A stretch of DNA of 64,000 bases, from contig NC_079878.1 of NCBI RefSeq assembly GCF_029227915.1, forward strand, positions 32,019,501 to 32,083,500, read 5' to 3'. This document shows, in pieces, positions 47,401 through 60,243 of this stretch; the first letter of the stretch is position 1; every line of letters begins with the position of its first letter. Both the position numbers and the translations under genes were made by a program. This DNA is from Hydractinia symbiolongicarpus (taxonomy: Eukaryota > Cnidaria > Hydrozoa > Anthoathecata > Hydractiniidae). The notes under the pieces are model-generated. The model had not been told where the DNA came from, made no database searches, and saw only the letters and a program-made list of their open reading frames with translations.

Positions 47401-48684
47401 AAAATGAAAACATTTTTAAAAACTACAAGTCTCATGCGTTTTAGTGGTGAAAAAATAATTTAAAAAATCGTTCTGGAAATGAGTTTACACCCTGGGTACT
47501 TTCTTTGTATACTTTTGACTATACGGGCCGAGTCCGGGATTTACGGGAAATCGCAGATTTTCGTTTGCCGGCGATTAAACTTCTTTTATTCAGCGTCTCA
47601 TCAAAAATGAAAACATTTTTGAAAACTACAAGTCTCATACGTTTTAGTGGTGAAAAAATAACTCAAAAATTCGTTCATGAAATGAGTTTACTCACTGGGT
47701 ACTTTCCTTGTATACTTTTAACTATACGGGCCGAGTCCGGGATTTACGGGAAATCGCGGGTTGTCGTTTGCCGGCGATTAAACTTCTTTTATTCAGCGTC
47801 TCATCAAAAATGAAAACATTTTTAAAAACTACAAGTCTCATGGGCTTTAGTGGTGAAATAATAATTTAAAAAATTGTTTGGGAAATGAGTTTACTTCCTG
47901 GGTACTTTCTTTGTATACTTTTGACTATACGGGCCGAGTCCAGGATTTACGGGAAATCGCAGGTTTTCGTTTGCCGGCGATTAAACTTCTTTTATTCAGC
48001 GTCTCATCAAAAATGAAAACATTTTTAAAAACTACAAGTCTCATGGGCTTTAGTGGTGAAATAATAATTTAAAAAATCGTTTGGGAAATGAGTTTACTTC
48101 CTGGGTACTTTCTTTGTATACTTTTGACTATACGGGCCGAGTCCGGGATTTACGGGAAATCGCAGATTTTCGTTTGCCGGCGATTAAACTTCTTTTATTC
48201 AGCGTCTCATCAAAAATGAAAACATTTTTGAAAACTACAAGTCTCATACGTTTTAGTGGTGAAAAAATAAATCAAAAATTCGTTCATGAAATGAGTTTAC
48301 TCACTGGGTACTTTCCTTGTATACTTTTAACTATACGGGCCGAGTCCGGGATTTACGGGAAATCGCGGGTTGTCGTTTGCCGGCGATTAAACTTCTTTTA
48401 TTCAGCGTCTCATCAAAAATGAAAAAATTTTTAAAAACTACAAGTCTCATGGGCTTTAGTGGTGAAATAATAATTTAAAAATCGTTTGGGAAATGAGTTT
48501 ACTCCCTGGGTACTTTCTTTGTATACTTTTGACTATACGGGCCGAGTCCAGGATTTACGGGAAATCGCAGGTTTTCGTTTGCCGGCGATTAAACTTCTTT
48601 TATTCAGCGTCTCATCAAAAATGAAAACATTTTTAAAAACTACAAGTCTCATGGGCTTTAGTGGTGAAATAATAATTTAAAAAA
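44423..48684 (+). repeat. B-C-D(n)-N-A HOR, second domain
   Basis: Order: B, C, D, D, D, N-like (45438), D, N, A (46047); B, C, D, D, N, A (47265); B, C, D (47874); D/B chimera (48077); C (48280, 202 bp); D (48482). This is the same A-B-C-D-N cycle as at 1-15 kb, over 25 kb away, with longer D runs. Sublineage marks (GTTGTTG in the C at 44626 and 46453, GATTGCC in some D) tie it to 39-44 kb rather than to the left domain. Confidence 0.85.
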
Positions 48685-51118
48685 TCGTTAGGGAAATGAG
48701 TTTACTCCCTGGGTACTTTCTTTGTATACTTTTGACTATACGGGCCGAGACCGGGATTTACGGGAAATTGCGGGTTTTCGTTTGCCGGCGATTAAACTTC
48801 TTTTATTCAGCGTCTCATCAAAAATGAAAACATTTTTAAAAACTACAAGTCTCATGCGTTTTAGTGGTGGAAAAGTATATTAAAAAATCGTTCAGGAAAT
48901 GAGTTTACTCCCTGGGTACTTTCTTTGTACACTTTTGACTATACGGGCCAAGCCCGAGATTTACGGGAAATCGCGGGTTTTCGTTTGCCGGCGATTAAAC
49001 TTCTTTTATTCAGCGTCTCATCAAAAATGAAAACATTTTTAAAAACTACAAGTCTCATGCGTTTTAGTGGTGAAAAAGTAATTTAAAAAATCGTTCGGGA
49101 AATGAGTTTACTCCCGGGGTACTTTCTTTGTATACTTTTGACTATACGGGCCAAGCCCGAGATTTACGGGAAATCGCGGGTTTTCGTTTGCCGGCGATTA
49201 AACTTCTTTTATTCAGCGTCTCATCAAAAATGAAAACATTTTTAAAAACTACAAGTCTCATGCGTTTTAGTGGTGAAAAAATAATTTAAAAAATCGTTCG
49301 GGAAATGAGTTTACTCCCTGGATACCTTCTTTGTATGCTTTTGACTATACGGGCCGAGTCCGGGATTTACGGGAAATCGCGGATTTTCGTTTGCCGGCGA
49401 TTAAACTTCTTTTATTCAGCGTCCCATCAAATATGAAAATATTTTTGAAAACTACAAGTCTCATGCGTTTAGTGGTAAAAAAATAATATAAAAAATCGTT
49501 CGGGAAATGAGTTTACTCCCTGGGTACTTTCTTTGTATACTTTTGACTATACGGGCCGAGTCCGGAATTTACGGGAAATCGCAGGTTTTCGTTTGCCGGC
49601 GATTAAACTTCTTTTATTCAGCGTCTCATCAAAAATGAAAACATTTTTAAAAACTACAAGTCTCATGGGCTTTAGTGGTGAAATAATAATTTAAAAAATC
49701 GTTAGGGAAATGAGTTTACTCCCTGGGTACTTTCTTTGTATACTTTTGACTATACGGGCCGAGACCGGGATTTACGGGAAATTGCGGGTTTTCGTTTGCC
49801 GGCGATTAAACTTCTTTTATTCAGCGTCTCATCAAAAATGAAAACATTTTTAAAAACTACAAGTCTCATGCGTTTTAGTGGTGGAAAATTATATTAAAAA
49901 ATCGTTCAGGAAATGAGTTTACTCCCTGGGTACTTTCTTTGTACACTTTTGACTATACGGGCCAAGCCCGAGATTTACGGGAAATCGCGGGTTTTCGTTT
50001 GCCGGCGATTAAACTTCTTTTATTCAGCGTCTCATCAAAAATGAAAACATTTTTAAAAACTACAAGTCTCATGCGTTTTAGTGGTGAAAAAGTAATTTAA
50101 AAAATCGTTCGGGAAATGAGTTTACTCCCGGGGTACTTTCTTTGTATACTTTTGACTATACGGGCCAAGCCCGAGATTTACGGGAAATCGCGGGTTTTCG
50201 TTTGCCGGCGATTAAACTTCTTTTATTCAGCGTCTCATCAAAAATGAAAACATTTTTAAAAACTACAAGTCTCATGCGTTTTAGTGGTGAAAAAATAATT
50301 TAAAAAATCGTTCGGGAAATGAGTTTACTCCCTGGATACCTTCTTTGTATGCTTTTGACTATACGGGCCGAGTCCGGGATTTACGGGAAATCGCGGATTT
50401 TCGTTTGCCGGCGATTAAACTTCTTTTATTCAGCGTCCCATCAAATATGAAAATATTTTTGAAAACTACAAGTCTCATGCGTTTAGTGGTAAAAAAATAA
50501 TATAAAAAATCGTTCGGGAAATGAGTTTACTCCCTGGGTACTTTCTTTGTATACTTTTGACTATACGGGCCGAGTCCGGAATTTACGGAAAATCGCAGGT
50601 TTTCGTTTGCCGGCGATTAAACTTCTTTTATTCAGCGTCTCATCAAAAATGAAAACATTTTTGAAAACTACAAGTCTCATGCGTTTTAGTGGTGAAAAAA
50701 TAATTTAAAAATTCGTTAGGGAAATGAGTTTACTCACTGGGTACTTTCCGTGTATACTTTTGACTATACGGGCCGAGACCGGGATTTACGGGAAATTGCG
50801 GGTTTTCGTTTGCCGGCGATTAAACTTCTTTTATTCAGCGTCTCATCAAAAATGAAAACATTTTTGAAAAGTACAAGTCTCATGCGTTTTAGTGGTGAAA
50901 AAATAATTCAAAAATTCGTTCATGAAATGAGTTTACTCACTGGGTACTTTCCTTGTAAGCTTTTAAATATACGGGCCGAGTCCGGGATTTACGGGAAATC
51001 GCGGGTTGTCGTTTGCCGGCGATTAAACTTCTTTTATTCAGCGTCTCATCAAAAATGAAAACATTTTTAAAAACTACAAGTCTCATGGGCTTTAGTGGTG
51101 AAATAATAATTTAAAAAA
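48685..51118 (+). repeat. Q-A-A-E-P pentamer HOR, 1014 bp
   Basis: Two copies: 48685-49698 and 49699-50712. Shared private marks are GGTGGAAAA near the end of the first unit, CGTTCAGG with TTGTACAC in the first A, CTCCCGGGGT in the second A, and CTGGATACC in E. P in copy 1 (49496) has a D-like end (CATGGGC, AATAATAATTT), P in copy 2 does not. Q (50713) and C (50916) follow. Confidence 0.86.
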
Positions 51119-51524
51119 TCGTTTGGGAAATGAGTTTACTCCCTGGGTACTTTCTTTGTATACTTTTGACTATACGGGCCGAGTCCAGGATTTACGGGAA
51201 ATCGCAGGTTTTCGTTTGGCGGCGATTAAACTTCTTTTATTCAGCGTCTCATCAAAAACGAAAACATTTTTAAAAACTACAAGTCTCATGGGCTTTAGTG
51301 GTGAAATAATAATTTAAAAAATCGTTTGGGAAATGAGTTTACTCCCTGGGTACTTTCTTTGTATACTTTTGACTATACAGGCCAAGCCCGGGATTTACGG
51401 GAAATCGCGGGTTTTCGTTTGCCGGCGATTAAACTTCTTTTATTCAGCGTTTCATCAAAAATGAAAACATTTTTAAAAACTACAAGTCTTATGCGTTTTA
51501 GTGGTGAAAAAATAATTTAAAAAA

Positions 51525-51727
51525 TCGCTCTGGAAATGAGTTTACTCCCTTGGTACTTTCTTTGTATACTTTTGACTATACGGGCCGAGTCCAGGATTTA
51601 CGGGAAATCGCAGGTTTTCGTTTGCCGGCGATTAAACTTCTTTTATTCAGCGTCTCATCAAAAATGAAAACATATTTAAAAACTACAAGTCTTATGCGTT
51701 TTAGTGGTGAAAAAATAATTTAAAAAA
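51525..51727 (+). repeat. Monomer class I (exemplar)
   Basis: Diagnostics: TCGCTCTGG, ACTCCCTTGG, CGAGTCCAGG, TCGCAGG, and ACATATTTAAAA in place of ACATTTTTAAAA. Members start at 51525, 51728, 52134 and 56190, so the class is confined to the right part of the window. The ACATATTT change shortens the A/T dyad at offset 135-154. The copies at 52134 and 56190 are both followed by J-H-F. Confidence 0.8.
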
Positions 51728-52336
51728 TCGCTCTGGAAATGAGTTTACTCCCTTGGTACTTTCTTTGTATACTTTTGACTATACGGGCCGAGTCCAGGAT
51801 TTACGGGAAATCGCAGGTTTTCGTTTGCCGGCGATTAAACTTCTTTTATTCAGCGTCTCATCAAAAATGAAAACATATTTAAAAACTACAAGTCTCATGC
51901 GTTTTAGTGGTGAAAAAGTAATTTAAAAAATCGTTTGGGAAAAGAGTTTACTCACAGGGTACTTTTTTTGTATACTTTTGACTATACGGGCCGAGTCCAG
52001 GATTTACGGGAAATTGCAGGTTTTCGTTTGCCGGCGATTAAACTTCTTTTATTCAGCGTCTCATCAAAAATGAAAACATTTTTAAAAACTACAAGTCTCA
52101 TGCGTTTTAGTGGTGAAAAAATAATTTAAAAAATCGCTCTGGAAATGAGTTTACTCCCTTGGTACTTTCTTTGTATACTTTTGACTATACGGGCCGAGCC
52201 TAGGATTTACGGGAAATCGCAGGTTTTCGTTTGCCGGCGATTAAACTTCTTTTATTCAGCGTCTCATCAAAAATGAAAACATATTTAAAAACTACAAGTC
52301 TCATGCGTTTTAGTGGTGAAAAAGTAATTTAAAAAA

Positions 52337-52538
52337 TCGTTCGGGAAATGAGTTTACTCCCTGGGTACTTTCTTTGTATACTTTTGACTATACGGGCCAA
52401 GCCCGGGATTTACGGGAAATCGCAGGTTTTCGTTTGCCGTCGATTAAACTTCTTTTATTCAGCGTCTCATCAAAAATGAAAACATTTTTAAAAACTACAT
52501 GTCTTATGCGTTTTAGTGGTGAAAAAATAATTAAAAAA
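52337..52538 (+). repeat. Monomer class J (exemplar), 202 bp
   Basis: Diagnostics: TCGTTCGGG, CCAAGCCCGGG, TCGCAGG, ACATGTCTTATG and an AATAATTAAAA end with one T lost. Two copies start at 52337 and 56393, each followed by H with a TCTTTCTGG start. The 3' part resembles G, the front resembles A. GCCGTCG at 52337 is a private change. Confidence 0.72.
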
Positions 52539-53146
52539 TCTTTCTGGAAATGAGTTTACTCACAGGGTACTTTCTTTGTATACATTCGACTATACGGGCC
52601 AAGCCCGGGATTTACGGGAAATCGCGGGTTTTCGTTTTCCGGTGATTAAACCTCTTTCATTAAGCGTCTCATCAAAAATGAAAACATTTTTGAAAACTAC
52701 AAGTCTCATGCGTTTTAGTGGTGAAAAAAAAATTTAAAAATTCGTTCGGGAAATGAGTTTACTCCCTGGGTACTTTCTTTGTATATATTCGACTATATGG
52801 GCCAAGCCCCGGATTTACGGGAAAACGCGGGATTTCGTTTGCCAGCGATTAAACCTCTTTCATTACGCGTCTCATCAAAAATGAAAACATTTTTGAAAAC
52901 TACAAGTCTCATGCGTTTTAGTGGTGAAAAAATAATTTAAAAAATCGTTCGGGAAATGAGTTTACTCCCTGGGTACCTTCTTTGTATGCTTTTGACTATA
53001 CGGGCCGAGTCCGGGATTTACGGGAAATTGCGGATTTTCGTTTGCCGGCGATTAAACTTCTTTTATTCAGCGTCCCATCAAATATGAAAATATTTTGGAA
53101 AACTACAAGTCTCATGCGTTTAGTGGTAAAAAAATAATATAAAAAA

Positions 53147-55377
53147 TCGTTCGGGAAATGAGTTTACTCCCTGGGTACTTTCTTTGTATACTTTTGACTA
53201 TACGGGCCGAGTCCGGGATTTACGGGAAATCACAGGTTTTCGTTTGCCGGCGATTAAACTTCTTTTATTCAGCGTCTCATCAAAAATGAAAACATTTTTT
53301 AAAACTACAAGTCTCATGCGTTTTAGTGGTGAAAAAATAATTTAAAAATTCGTTAGGGAAATGAGTTTACTCACTGGGTACTTTCCATGTATACTTTTGA
53401 CTATACGGGCCGAGACCGGGATTTACGGGAAATTGCGGGTTTTCGTTTGCCGGCGATTAAACTTCTTTTATTCAGCGTCTTATCAAAAATGAAAACATTT
53501 TTAAAAACTACAAGTCTCATGGGCTTTAGTGGTGAAATAATAATTTAAAAAATCGTTTGGGAAATGAGTTTACTCCCTGGGTACCTTCTTTGTATGCTTT
53601 TGGCTATACTGGCCGAGTCCGGGATTTACGGGAAATCGCGGGTTTTCGTTTGCCGGCGATTAAACCACTTTCATTAAGCGTCTCATCAAAAATGAAAACA
53701 TTTCTGAAACCTACAAGTCTCATGCGTTTTAGTGGTGAAAAAATAATTTAAAAATTCGTTAGGGAAATGAGTTTACTCACTGGGTACTTTCCGTGTATAC
53801 TTTTGACTATACGGGCCGAGACTGGGATTTACGGGAAATTGCGGGTTTTCGTTTGCCGGCGATTAAACTTCTTTTATTCAGCGTCTTATCAAAAATGAAA
53901 ACATTTTTAAAAACTACAAGTCTCATGGGCTTTAGTGGTGAAATAATAATTTAAAAAATCGTTTGGGAAATGAGTTTACTCCCTGGGTACCTTCTTTGTA
54001 TGCTTTTGGCTATACGGGCCGAGTCCGGGATTTACGGGAAATCGCGGATTTTCGTTTGCCGGCGATTAAACTTCTTTTATTCAGCGTCCCATCAAATATG
54101 AAAATATTTTTGAAAACTACAAGTCTCATGCGTTTAGTGGTAAAAAAATAATATAAAAAATCGTTCGGGAAATGAGTTTACTCCCTGGGTACTTTCTTTG
54201 TATACTTTTGACTATACGGGCCGAGTCCGGGATTTACGGGATATTGCAGGTTTTCGTTTGCCGGCGATTAAACTTCTTTTATTCAGCGTCTCATCAAAAA
54301 TGAAAACATTTTTGAAAACTACAAGTCTCATGCGTTTTAGTGGTGAAAAAATAATTTAAAAATTCGTTAGGGAAATGAGTTTACTCACTGGGTACTTTCC
54401 GTGTATACTTTTGACTATACGGGCCGAGACTGGGATTTACGGGAAATTGCGGGTTTTCGTTTGCCGGCGATTAAACTTCTTTTATTCAGCGTCTTATCAA
54501 AAATGAAAACATTTTTAAAAACTACAAGTCTCATGGGCTTTAGTGGTGAAATAATAATTTAAAAAATCGTTTGGGAAATGAGTTTACTCCCTGGGTACCT
54601 TCTTTGTATGCTTTTGGCTATACGGGCCGAGTCCGGGATTTACGGGAAATCGCGGATTTTCGTTTGCCGGCGATTAAACTTCTTTTATTCAGCGTCCCAT
54701 CAAATATGAAAATATTTTTGAAAACTACAAGTCTCATGCGTTTAGTGGTAAAAAAATAATATAAAAAATCGTTCGGGAAATGAGTTTACTCCCTGGGTAC
54801 TTTCTTTGTATACTTTTGACTATACGGGCCGAGTCCGGGATTTACGGGATATTGCAGGTTTTCGTTTGCCGGCGATTAAACTTCTTTTATTCAGCCTCTC
54901 ATCAAAAATGAAAACATTTTTGAAAACTACAAGTCTCATGCGTTTTAGTGGTGAAAAGTTAATTTAAAAAATCGTTTTGGAAATGAGTTTTCTCACAGGG
55001 TACTTTCTTTGTATACATTCGACTATACGGGCCAAGCCCGGGATTTACGGGAAATCGCGGGTTTTCGTTTGCCGGCGATTAAACCACTTTCATTAAGCGT
55101 CTCATCAAAAATGAAAACATTTCTGAAACCTACAAGTCTCATGCGTTTTAGTGGTGAAAAAATAATTTAAAAATTCGTTCGGGAAATGAGTTTACTCACT
55201 GGGTACTTTCCCTGTATACTTTTGACTATACGGGCCGAGTCCGGGATTTACGGGAAATCGCGGGTTTTCGTTTGCCGGCGATTAAACTTCTTTTATTCAG
55301 CGTCTCATCAAAAATGAAAACATTTTTAAAAACTACAAGTCTCATGTGCTTTAGTGGTGAAATAATAATTTAAAAAA
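53147..55377 (+). repeat. Q-E-P trimer HOR, 608 bp
   Basis: P and Q (53147, 53350) lead to an E-like unit with an H-like back (53553), then Q-E-P at 53756-54363 and again at 54364-54971, exactly 608 bp apart. Both E copies have CTTTTGGCTATAC and both P copies have GGGATATTGCAGG. An H-like unit (54972, TCGTTTTGG and AAACCACTTTC) and a Q-like unit (55175) follow. AAACCACTTTC links 54972 to 53553. Confidence 0.85.
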
Positions 55378-56999
55378 TCGTTTGGGAAATGAGTTTACTC
55401 CCTGGGTACTTTCTTTGTATACTTTTGACTATACGGGCCGAGTCCAGGATTTACGGGAAATTGCAGGTTTTCGTTTGCCGGCGATTAAACTTCTTTTATT
55501 CAGCGTCTCATCAAAAATGAAAACATTTTTAAAAACTACAAGTCTCATGCGTTTTAGTGGTGAAAAAGTAATTTAAAAAATCGTTCGGGAAATGAGTTTA
55601 CTCCCTGGGTACTTTCTATGTATACTTTTGACTATACGGGCCAAGCCCGGGATTTACGGGAAATCGCGGGTTTTCGTTTGCCGGCGATTAAACTTCTTTT
55701 ATTCAGCGTCTCGTCAAAAATGAAAACATTTTTAAAAACTACAAGTCTCATGCGTTTTAGTGGTGAAAAAGAAATTTAAAAAATCGTTCGGGAAATGAGT
55801 TTACTCCCTGGGTACTTTCTTTGTATACTTTTGACTATACGGGTCAAGCCCGAGATTTACGGGAAATCGCGGTTTTTCGTTTGCCGGCGATTAAACTTCT
55901 TTTATTCAGCGTCTCATCAAAAATGAAAACATTTTTAAAAACTACAAGTCTCATGCGTTTTAGTGGTGAAAAAGTAATTTAAAAATTCGTTCGGGAAATG
56001 AGTTTACTCCCTGGGTACTTTCTATGTATACTTTTGACTATACGGGCCAAGCCCGGGATTTACGGGAAATCGCGGGTTTTCGTTTGCCGGCGATTAAAAT
56101 TCTTTTATTCAGCGTTTCATCAAAAATGAAAACATTTTTAAAAACTACAAGTCTTATGCGTTTTAGTGGTGAAAAAATAATTTAAAAAATCGCTCTGGAA
56201 ATGAGTTTACTCCCTTGGTACTTTCTTTGTATACTTTTGACTATACGGGCCGAGTCCAGGATTTACGGGAAATCGCAGGTTTTCGTTTGCCGGCGATTAA
56301 ACTTCTTTTATTCAGCGTCTCATCAAAAATGAAAACATATTTAAAAACTACAAGTCTCATGCGTTTTAGTGGTGAAAAATTAATTTAAAAAATCGTTCGG
56401 GAAATGAGTTTACTCCCTGGGTACTTTCTTTGTATACTTTTGACTATACGCGCCAAGCCCGGGATTTACGGGAAATCGCAGGTTTTCGTTTGCCGGCGAT
56501 TAAACTTCTTTTATTCAGCGTCTCATCAAAAATGAAAACATTTTTAAAAACTACATGTCTTATGCGTTTTAGTGGTGAAAAAATAATTAAAAAATCTTTC
56601 TGGAAATGAGTTTACTCACAGGGTACTTTCTTTGCATACATTCGACTATACGGGCCAAGCCCGGGATTTACGGGAAATCGCGGGGTTTCGTTTTCCGGCA
56701 ATTAAACCTCTTTCATTAAGCGTCTCATCAAAAATGAAAACATTTTTGAAAACTACAAGTCTCATGCGTTTTAGTGGTGAAAAAAAAATTTAAAAAATCG
56801 TTCGGGAAATGAGTTTACTCCCTGGGTACTTTCTTTGTATATATTCGACTATACGGGCCAAGCCCCGGATTTACGGGAAAACGCGGGATTTCGTTTGCCG
56901 GCGATTAAACTTCTTTTATTCAGCGTCCCATCAAATATGAAAATATTTTTGAAAACTACAAGTCTCATGCGTTTAGTGGTAAAAAAATAATATATAAAA
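55378..56999 (+). repeat. N, A-run and I-J-H-F/E region
   Basis: Order: N (55378), A-like (55581), A (55784), A-like (55987), I (56190), J (56393), H (56595), F/E chimera (56798). The units at 55581 and 55987 share TACTTTCTATGTATAC, so the A pair is a 406-bp duplication. The F/E unit switches from F to E between about offsets 93 and 112 and has the 202-bp E ending. Confidence 0.82.
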
Positions 57000-59229
57000 T
57001 CGTTCGGGAAATGAGTTTACTCCCTGGGTACTTTCTTGTATACTTTTGACTATACGGGCCGAGTCCGGGATTTACGGGATATTGCAGGTTTTCGTTTGCC
57101 GGCGATTAAACTTCTTTTATTCAGCCTCTCATCAAAAATGAAAACATTTTTGAAAACTACAAGTCTCATGCGTTTTAGTGGTGAAATAATGATTTAAAAA
57201 ATCGTTTGGGAAATGAGTTTACTCCCTGGGTACTTTCTTTGTATACTTTTGACTATACGGGCCGAGTACGGGATTTACGGGAAATCGCAGGTTTTCGTTT
57301 GCCGGCGATTAAACTTCTTTTACTGAGCGTCTCATCAAAAATGAAAACATTTTTGAAAACTACAAGTCTCATGCGTTTTAGTGGTGAAAAAATAATTTAA
57401 AAAATCGTTCGGGAAATGAGTTTACACTCTGGGTACTTTCTTTGTATACTTTTGACTATACGGGCCGAGTCCGGGATTTACGGGAAATCGCAGGTTTTCG
57501 TTTGCCGGCGATTAAACTTCTCTTATTCAGCGTCTCATCAAAAATTAAAACATTTTTGAAAACTACAAGTCTCATACGTTTTAGTGGTGAAAAAATAATT
57601 CAAAAATTCGTTCATGAAATGAGTTTACTCACTGGGTACTTTCCTTGTATACTTTTAACTATACGGGCCGAGTCCGGGATTTACGGGAAATCGCGGGTTG
57701 TCGTTTGCCGGCGATTAAACTTCTTTTATTCAGCGTCTCATCAAAAATGAAAATATTTTTGAAAACTACAAGTCTCATGCGTTTAGTGGTAAAAAAATAA
57801 TATATAAAATCGTTCGGGAAATGAGTTTACTCCCTGGGTACTTTCTTTGTATACTTTTGACTATACGGGCCGAGTCCGGGATTTACGGGATATTGCAGGT
57901 TTTCGTTTGCCGGCGATTAAACTTCTTTTATTCAGCCTCTCATCAAAAATGAAAACATTTTTGAAAACTACAAGTCTCATGCGTTTTAGTGGTGAAAAAA
58001 TAATTTAAAAATTCGTTAGGGAAATGAGTTTACTCACTGGGTACTTTCCTTGTATACTTTTGACTATACGGGCCGAGACCGGGATTTACGGGAAATTGCG
58101 GGTTTTCGTTTGCCGGCGATTAAACTTCTTTTATTAAGTGTCTCATCAAAAATGAAAACATTTTTAAAAACTACAAGTCTCATGGGCTTTAGTGGTGAAA
58201 TAATGATTTAAAAAATCGTTTGGGAAATGAGTTTACTCCCTGGGTACTTTCTTTGTATACTTTTGACTATACGGGCCGAGTACGGGATTTACGGGAAATC
58301 GCAGGTTTTCGTTTGCCGGCGATTAAACTTCTTTTACTGAGCGTCTCATCAAAAATGAAAACATTTTTGAAAACTACAAGTCTCATGCGTTTTAGTGGTG
58401 AAAAAATAATTTAAAAAATCGTTCGGGAAATGAGTTTACACTCTGGGTACTTTCTTTGTATACTTTTGACTATACGGGCCGAGTCCGGGATTTACGGGAA
58501 ATCGCAGGTTTTCGTTTGCCGGCGATTAAACTTCTCTTATTCAGCGTCTCATCAAAAATTAAAACATTTTTGAAAACTACAAGTCTCATACGTTTTAGTG
58601 GTGAAAAAATAATATAAAAAATCGTTCGGGAAATAAGTTTACTCCCTGGGTACTTTCTTTGTATACTTTTGACTATACGGGCCGAGTCCGGGATTTACGG
58701 GAAATCGCGGATTTTCGTTTGCCGGCGATTAAACTTCTTTTATTCAGCGTCCCATCAAATATGAAAATATTTTGGAAAACTACAAGTCTCATGCGTTTAG
58801 TGGTAAAAAAATAATATAAAAAATGGTTCGGGAAATGAGTTTACTCCCTGGGTACTTTCTTTGTATACTTTTGACTATACGGGCCGAGTCCGGGATTTAC
58901 GGGAAATCGCAGGTTTTCGTTTGCCGGCGATTAAACTTCTTTTATTCAGCGTCTCATCAAAAATGAAAACATTTTTGAAAACTACAAGTCTCATGCGTTT
59001 TAGTGGTGAAAAAATAATTTAAAAATTCGTTAGGGAAATGAGTTTACTCACTGGGTACTTTCCGTGTATACTTTTGACTATACGGGCCGAGACCGGGATT
59101 TACGGGAAATTGCGGGTTTTCGTTTGCCGGCGATTAAACTTCTTTTATTCAGCGTCTTATCAAAAATGAAAACATTTTTAAAAACTACAAGTCTCATGGG
59201 CTTTAGTGGTGAAATAATAATTTATAAAA
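57000..59229 (+). repeat. 1014-bp pentamer HOR with D/P and B
   Basis: P (57000, 202 bp through TACTTTCTTGTATAC) is followed by D/P, B, C/E chimera, P, Q (57202-58215) and D/P, B, E, P, Q (58216-59229). The two copies share TTTTACTGAGCG, ACACTCTGGG, CTTCTCTTATTC and CAAAAATTAAAAC. The third position differs: C/E (57608) in the first, E in the second. Confidence 0.85.
57608..57809 (+). repeat. Chimeric monomer C/E with a narrow breakpoint
   Basis: The front is C (TTCATG, CTTTTAAC, GGGTTGTCG, GTCTCATCAAAAATG) and the back is E (AAAATATTTTTG, GCGTTTAGTGG). The E change in the left arm of the dyad (AAATATG) is absent and the one in the right arm is present, so the switch lies between 57746 and 57754, inside the A/T dyad. 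Confidence 0.85.
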
Positions 59230-60243
59230 TCGTTTGGGAAATGAGTTTACTCCCTGGGTACTTTCTTTGTATACTTTTGACTATACGGGCCGAGTCCGGG
59301 ATTTACGGGAAATCGCGGGTTTTCGTTTTCCGGCGATTAAACCTCTTACATTAAGCGTCTCATCAAAAATGAAAACATTTTTGAAAACTACAAGTCTCAT
59401 GCGTTTTAGTGGTGAAAAAAAAATTTAAAAAATCGTTCGGGAAATGAGTTTACTCCCTGGGTACTTTCTTTGTATACATTCGACTATACGGGCCAAGCCC
59501 CGGATTTACGGGAAAACGCGGGATTTCGTTTTCCGGCGATTAAACCTCTTTCATTAAGCGTCTCATCAAAAATGAAAACATTTTTGAAAACTACAAGTCT
59601 CATGCGTTTTAGTGGTGAAAAAAAAATTTAAAAAATCGTTCGGGAAATGAGTTTACTCCCTGGGTACTTTCTTTGTATACATTCGACTATACGGGCCAAG
59701 CCCCGGATTTACGGGAAAACGCGGGATTTCGTTTGCCGGCGATTAAACCTCTTTCATTAAGCGTCTCATCAAAAATGAAAACATTTTTGAAAACTACAAG
59801 TCTCATGCGTTTTAGTGGTGAAAAAAAAATTTAAAAAATCGTTCGGGAAATGAGTTTACTCCCTGGGTACTTTCTTTGTATACATTCGACTATACGGGCC
59901 AAGCCCCGGATTTACGGGAAAACGCGGGATTTCGTTTGCCGGCGATTAAACCTCTTTCATTAAGCGTCTCATCAAAAATGAAAACATTTTTAAAAATTAC
60001 AAGTCTCATGCGTTTTAGTGGTGAAAAAATAATTTAAAAAATCGTTCGGGAAATGAGTTTACTCCCTGGGTACCTTCTTTGTATGCTTTTGACTATACGG
60101 GCCGAGTCCGGGATTTACGGGAAATCGCGGATTTTCGTTTGCTGGCGATTAAACTTCTTTTATTCAGCGTCCCATCAAATATGAAAATATTTTTGAAAAC
60201 TACAAGTCTCATGCGTTTAGTGGTAAAAAAATAATATAAAAAA
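59230..60243 (+). repeat. D/H chimera, run of three F monomers, and E
   Basis: 59230 has a D front (TCGTTTGGG, CGAGTCCGGG) and an H back (TTTTCCGGCG, CATTAAG). F monomers follow at 59433, 59636 and 59839, then E at 60042. Elsewhere F alternates with E, so the F run marks a local amplification. Their GTGAAAAAAAAATTT ends carry a nine-A run. Confidence 0.84.

Larger units (their letters stand above)
51119..53146 (+). repeat. Region with class I and J monomers
   Basis: Order: D (51119), an A-like unit with a D start (51322), I, I (51525, 51728), N variant (51931, with AAAGAG, CTCACAGGG and TTTTTTTG), I (52134), J (52337), H (52539), F (52742), E (52945). I-J-H-F at 52134-52944 recurs at 56190-56999, offset 4056, where the F continues as E. 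E at 52945 has ATTTTGGAAAAC, also seen at 58622. Confidence 0.83.
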
